63,778 nucleotides of DNA, taken from the NCBI GenBank assembly GCA_017621075.1, contig JAGATV010000038.1:1-63778 (forward strand), given 5' to 3'. Shown in pieces: positions 63,581 through 63,778 of the stretch. The translations under genes and the position numbers were made by a program. Below the pieces are notes generated by a model. That model saw nothing but the letters and a program-made list of their open reading frames with translations, was not told the DNA's origin and ran no database searches. The stretch's first letter is position 1. Each line of letters opens with the position of its first letter. This DNA comes from Lachnospiraceae bacterium. Lineage in GTDB: Bacteria > Bacillota > Clostridia > Lachnospirales > Lachnospiraceae.

Positions 63581-63778
63581 TCAGCCATTCGCTACCCGAA
63601 GCACCTCGGCTTTGGCATCATCGAAGTTTACATGGGTGTAGACATTCAGGGTTACGCTGATGTCTGAGTGACCCATGATATACTGCAATGTCTTCGGGTT
63701 CATTCCGGATTTTGCCATGTTGGAGCAAAATGTGTGTCGGCATACATGAGGGGTTACTTTCGGCATCTGGATGCGGTA
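63581..63778 (-). CDS. Tyrosine recombinase/integrase, C-terminal part (partial)
   Basis: Sixty-five residues of the catalytic domain of a tyrosine recombinase, cut by the right edge. HVCRHTFCSNMAKSGMNPKTLQYIMGHSDISVTLNVYTHV contains Arg of the RHT box, the His of LGH-like MGHSD and the nucleophile Tyr in VYTHV. It is of the integrase type found on Tn916-like and ICE elements. After the stop at 63581 another frame stays open for 29 codons (63495-63584) with YTNEFTNIAGKNMRRYGTI, which may be the original tail after a one-base change. The rest of the gene and any element lie beyond the window. Confidence 0.85.
   Translation of the reverse strand, partial: YRIQMPKVTPHVCRHTFCSNMAKSGMNPKTLQYIMGHSDISVTLNVYTHVNFDDAKAEVLRVANG

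Overview
The window looks like a chromosomal stretch of a low-to-mid GC, Gram-positive gut Firmicute, most likely a Lachnospiraceae-type Clostridium relative. The evidence is the ptb-buk butyrate pair, an RF2 gene with a programmed frameshift, an FMN riboswitch in front of ribU, AGGAGG-type ribosome binding sites throughout, and a large complement of pectin and galacturonate genes. Genus cannot be fixed from the sequence alone. All assignments come from reading motifs and gene order; no database search was run.

Layout, left to right. 1-433: two tRNA-Ser genes with their own promoter, reading left into what resembles an rRNA-operon leader. 522-4834: a minus-strand sugar ABC transporter (binding protein and two permeases) followed by a rhamnogalacturonan acetylesterase-like enzyme. 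5182-11067: a nine-gene minus-strand housekeeping operon with the t6A tRNA-modification genes (tsaE, tsaB, tsaD), rimI, RNase Z and ispD. 11185-14616: a MacAB-like export operon. 14849-15955: promoter, FMN riboswitch, attenuator and ribU. 15918-17629: a tandem family of small membrane proteins whose middle copy is decayed. 17906-20257: tex. 20452-22141: three small plus-strand genes, one with a HEQEH motif. 22224-25944: secA and prfB.

26159-28343: an HD-GYP phosphodiesterase followed by a pectinesterase. 28372-41393: a seven- or eight-gene minus-strand operon encoding a HerA-like ATPase, two large membrane proteins with amidotransferase-like and VWA modules, an ABC-2 exporter, a Gly/Gln-rich membrane protein, a MoxR AAA+ ATPase and a DUF58 protein. 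This is the most unusual block in the window. 41415-51048: lipoprotein, sugar isomerase, GH28 polygalacturonase, two orphans, uxaA, uxaB, uxaC and an AraC regulator, i.e. galacturonate catabolism. 51045-55258: Ktr/Trk potassium uptake and ptb-buk. 55440-56684: a cysteine hydrolase and a HAD phosphatase. 56620-62918: a TetR-controlled MMPL transporter plus a large GLUG-repeat membrane protein. 62922-63778: a low-molecular-weight phosphatase and the end of a tyrosine integrase at the right edge, probably one end of an integrated element.

Working model: pectin fragments, still methylated or acetylated, are imported by the ABC system. The acetylesterase, pectinesterase and GH28 enzyme all lack signal peptides and would act in the cytoplasm, and UxaC/UxaB/UxaA carry galacturonate towards 2-keto-3-deoxygluconate. 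ptb-buk provides a butyrate end-product route with ATP gain. Several neighbouring transcription units share compact divergent promoters and bidirectional terminators, listed separately.
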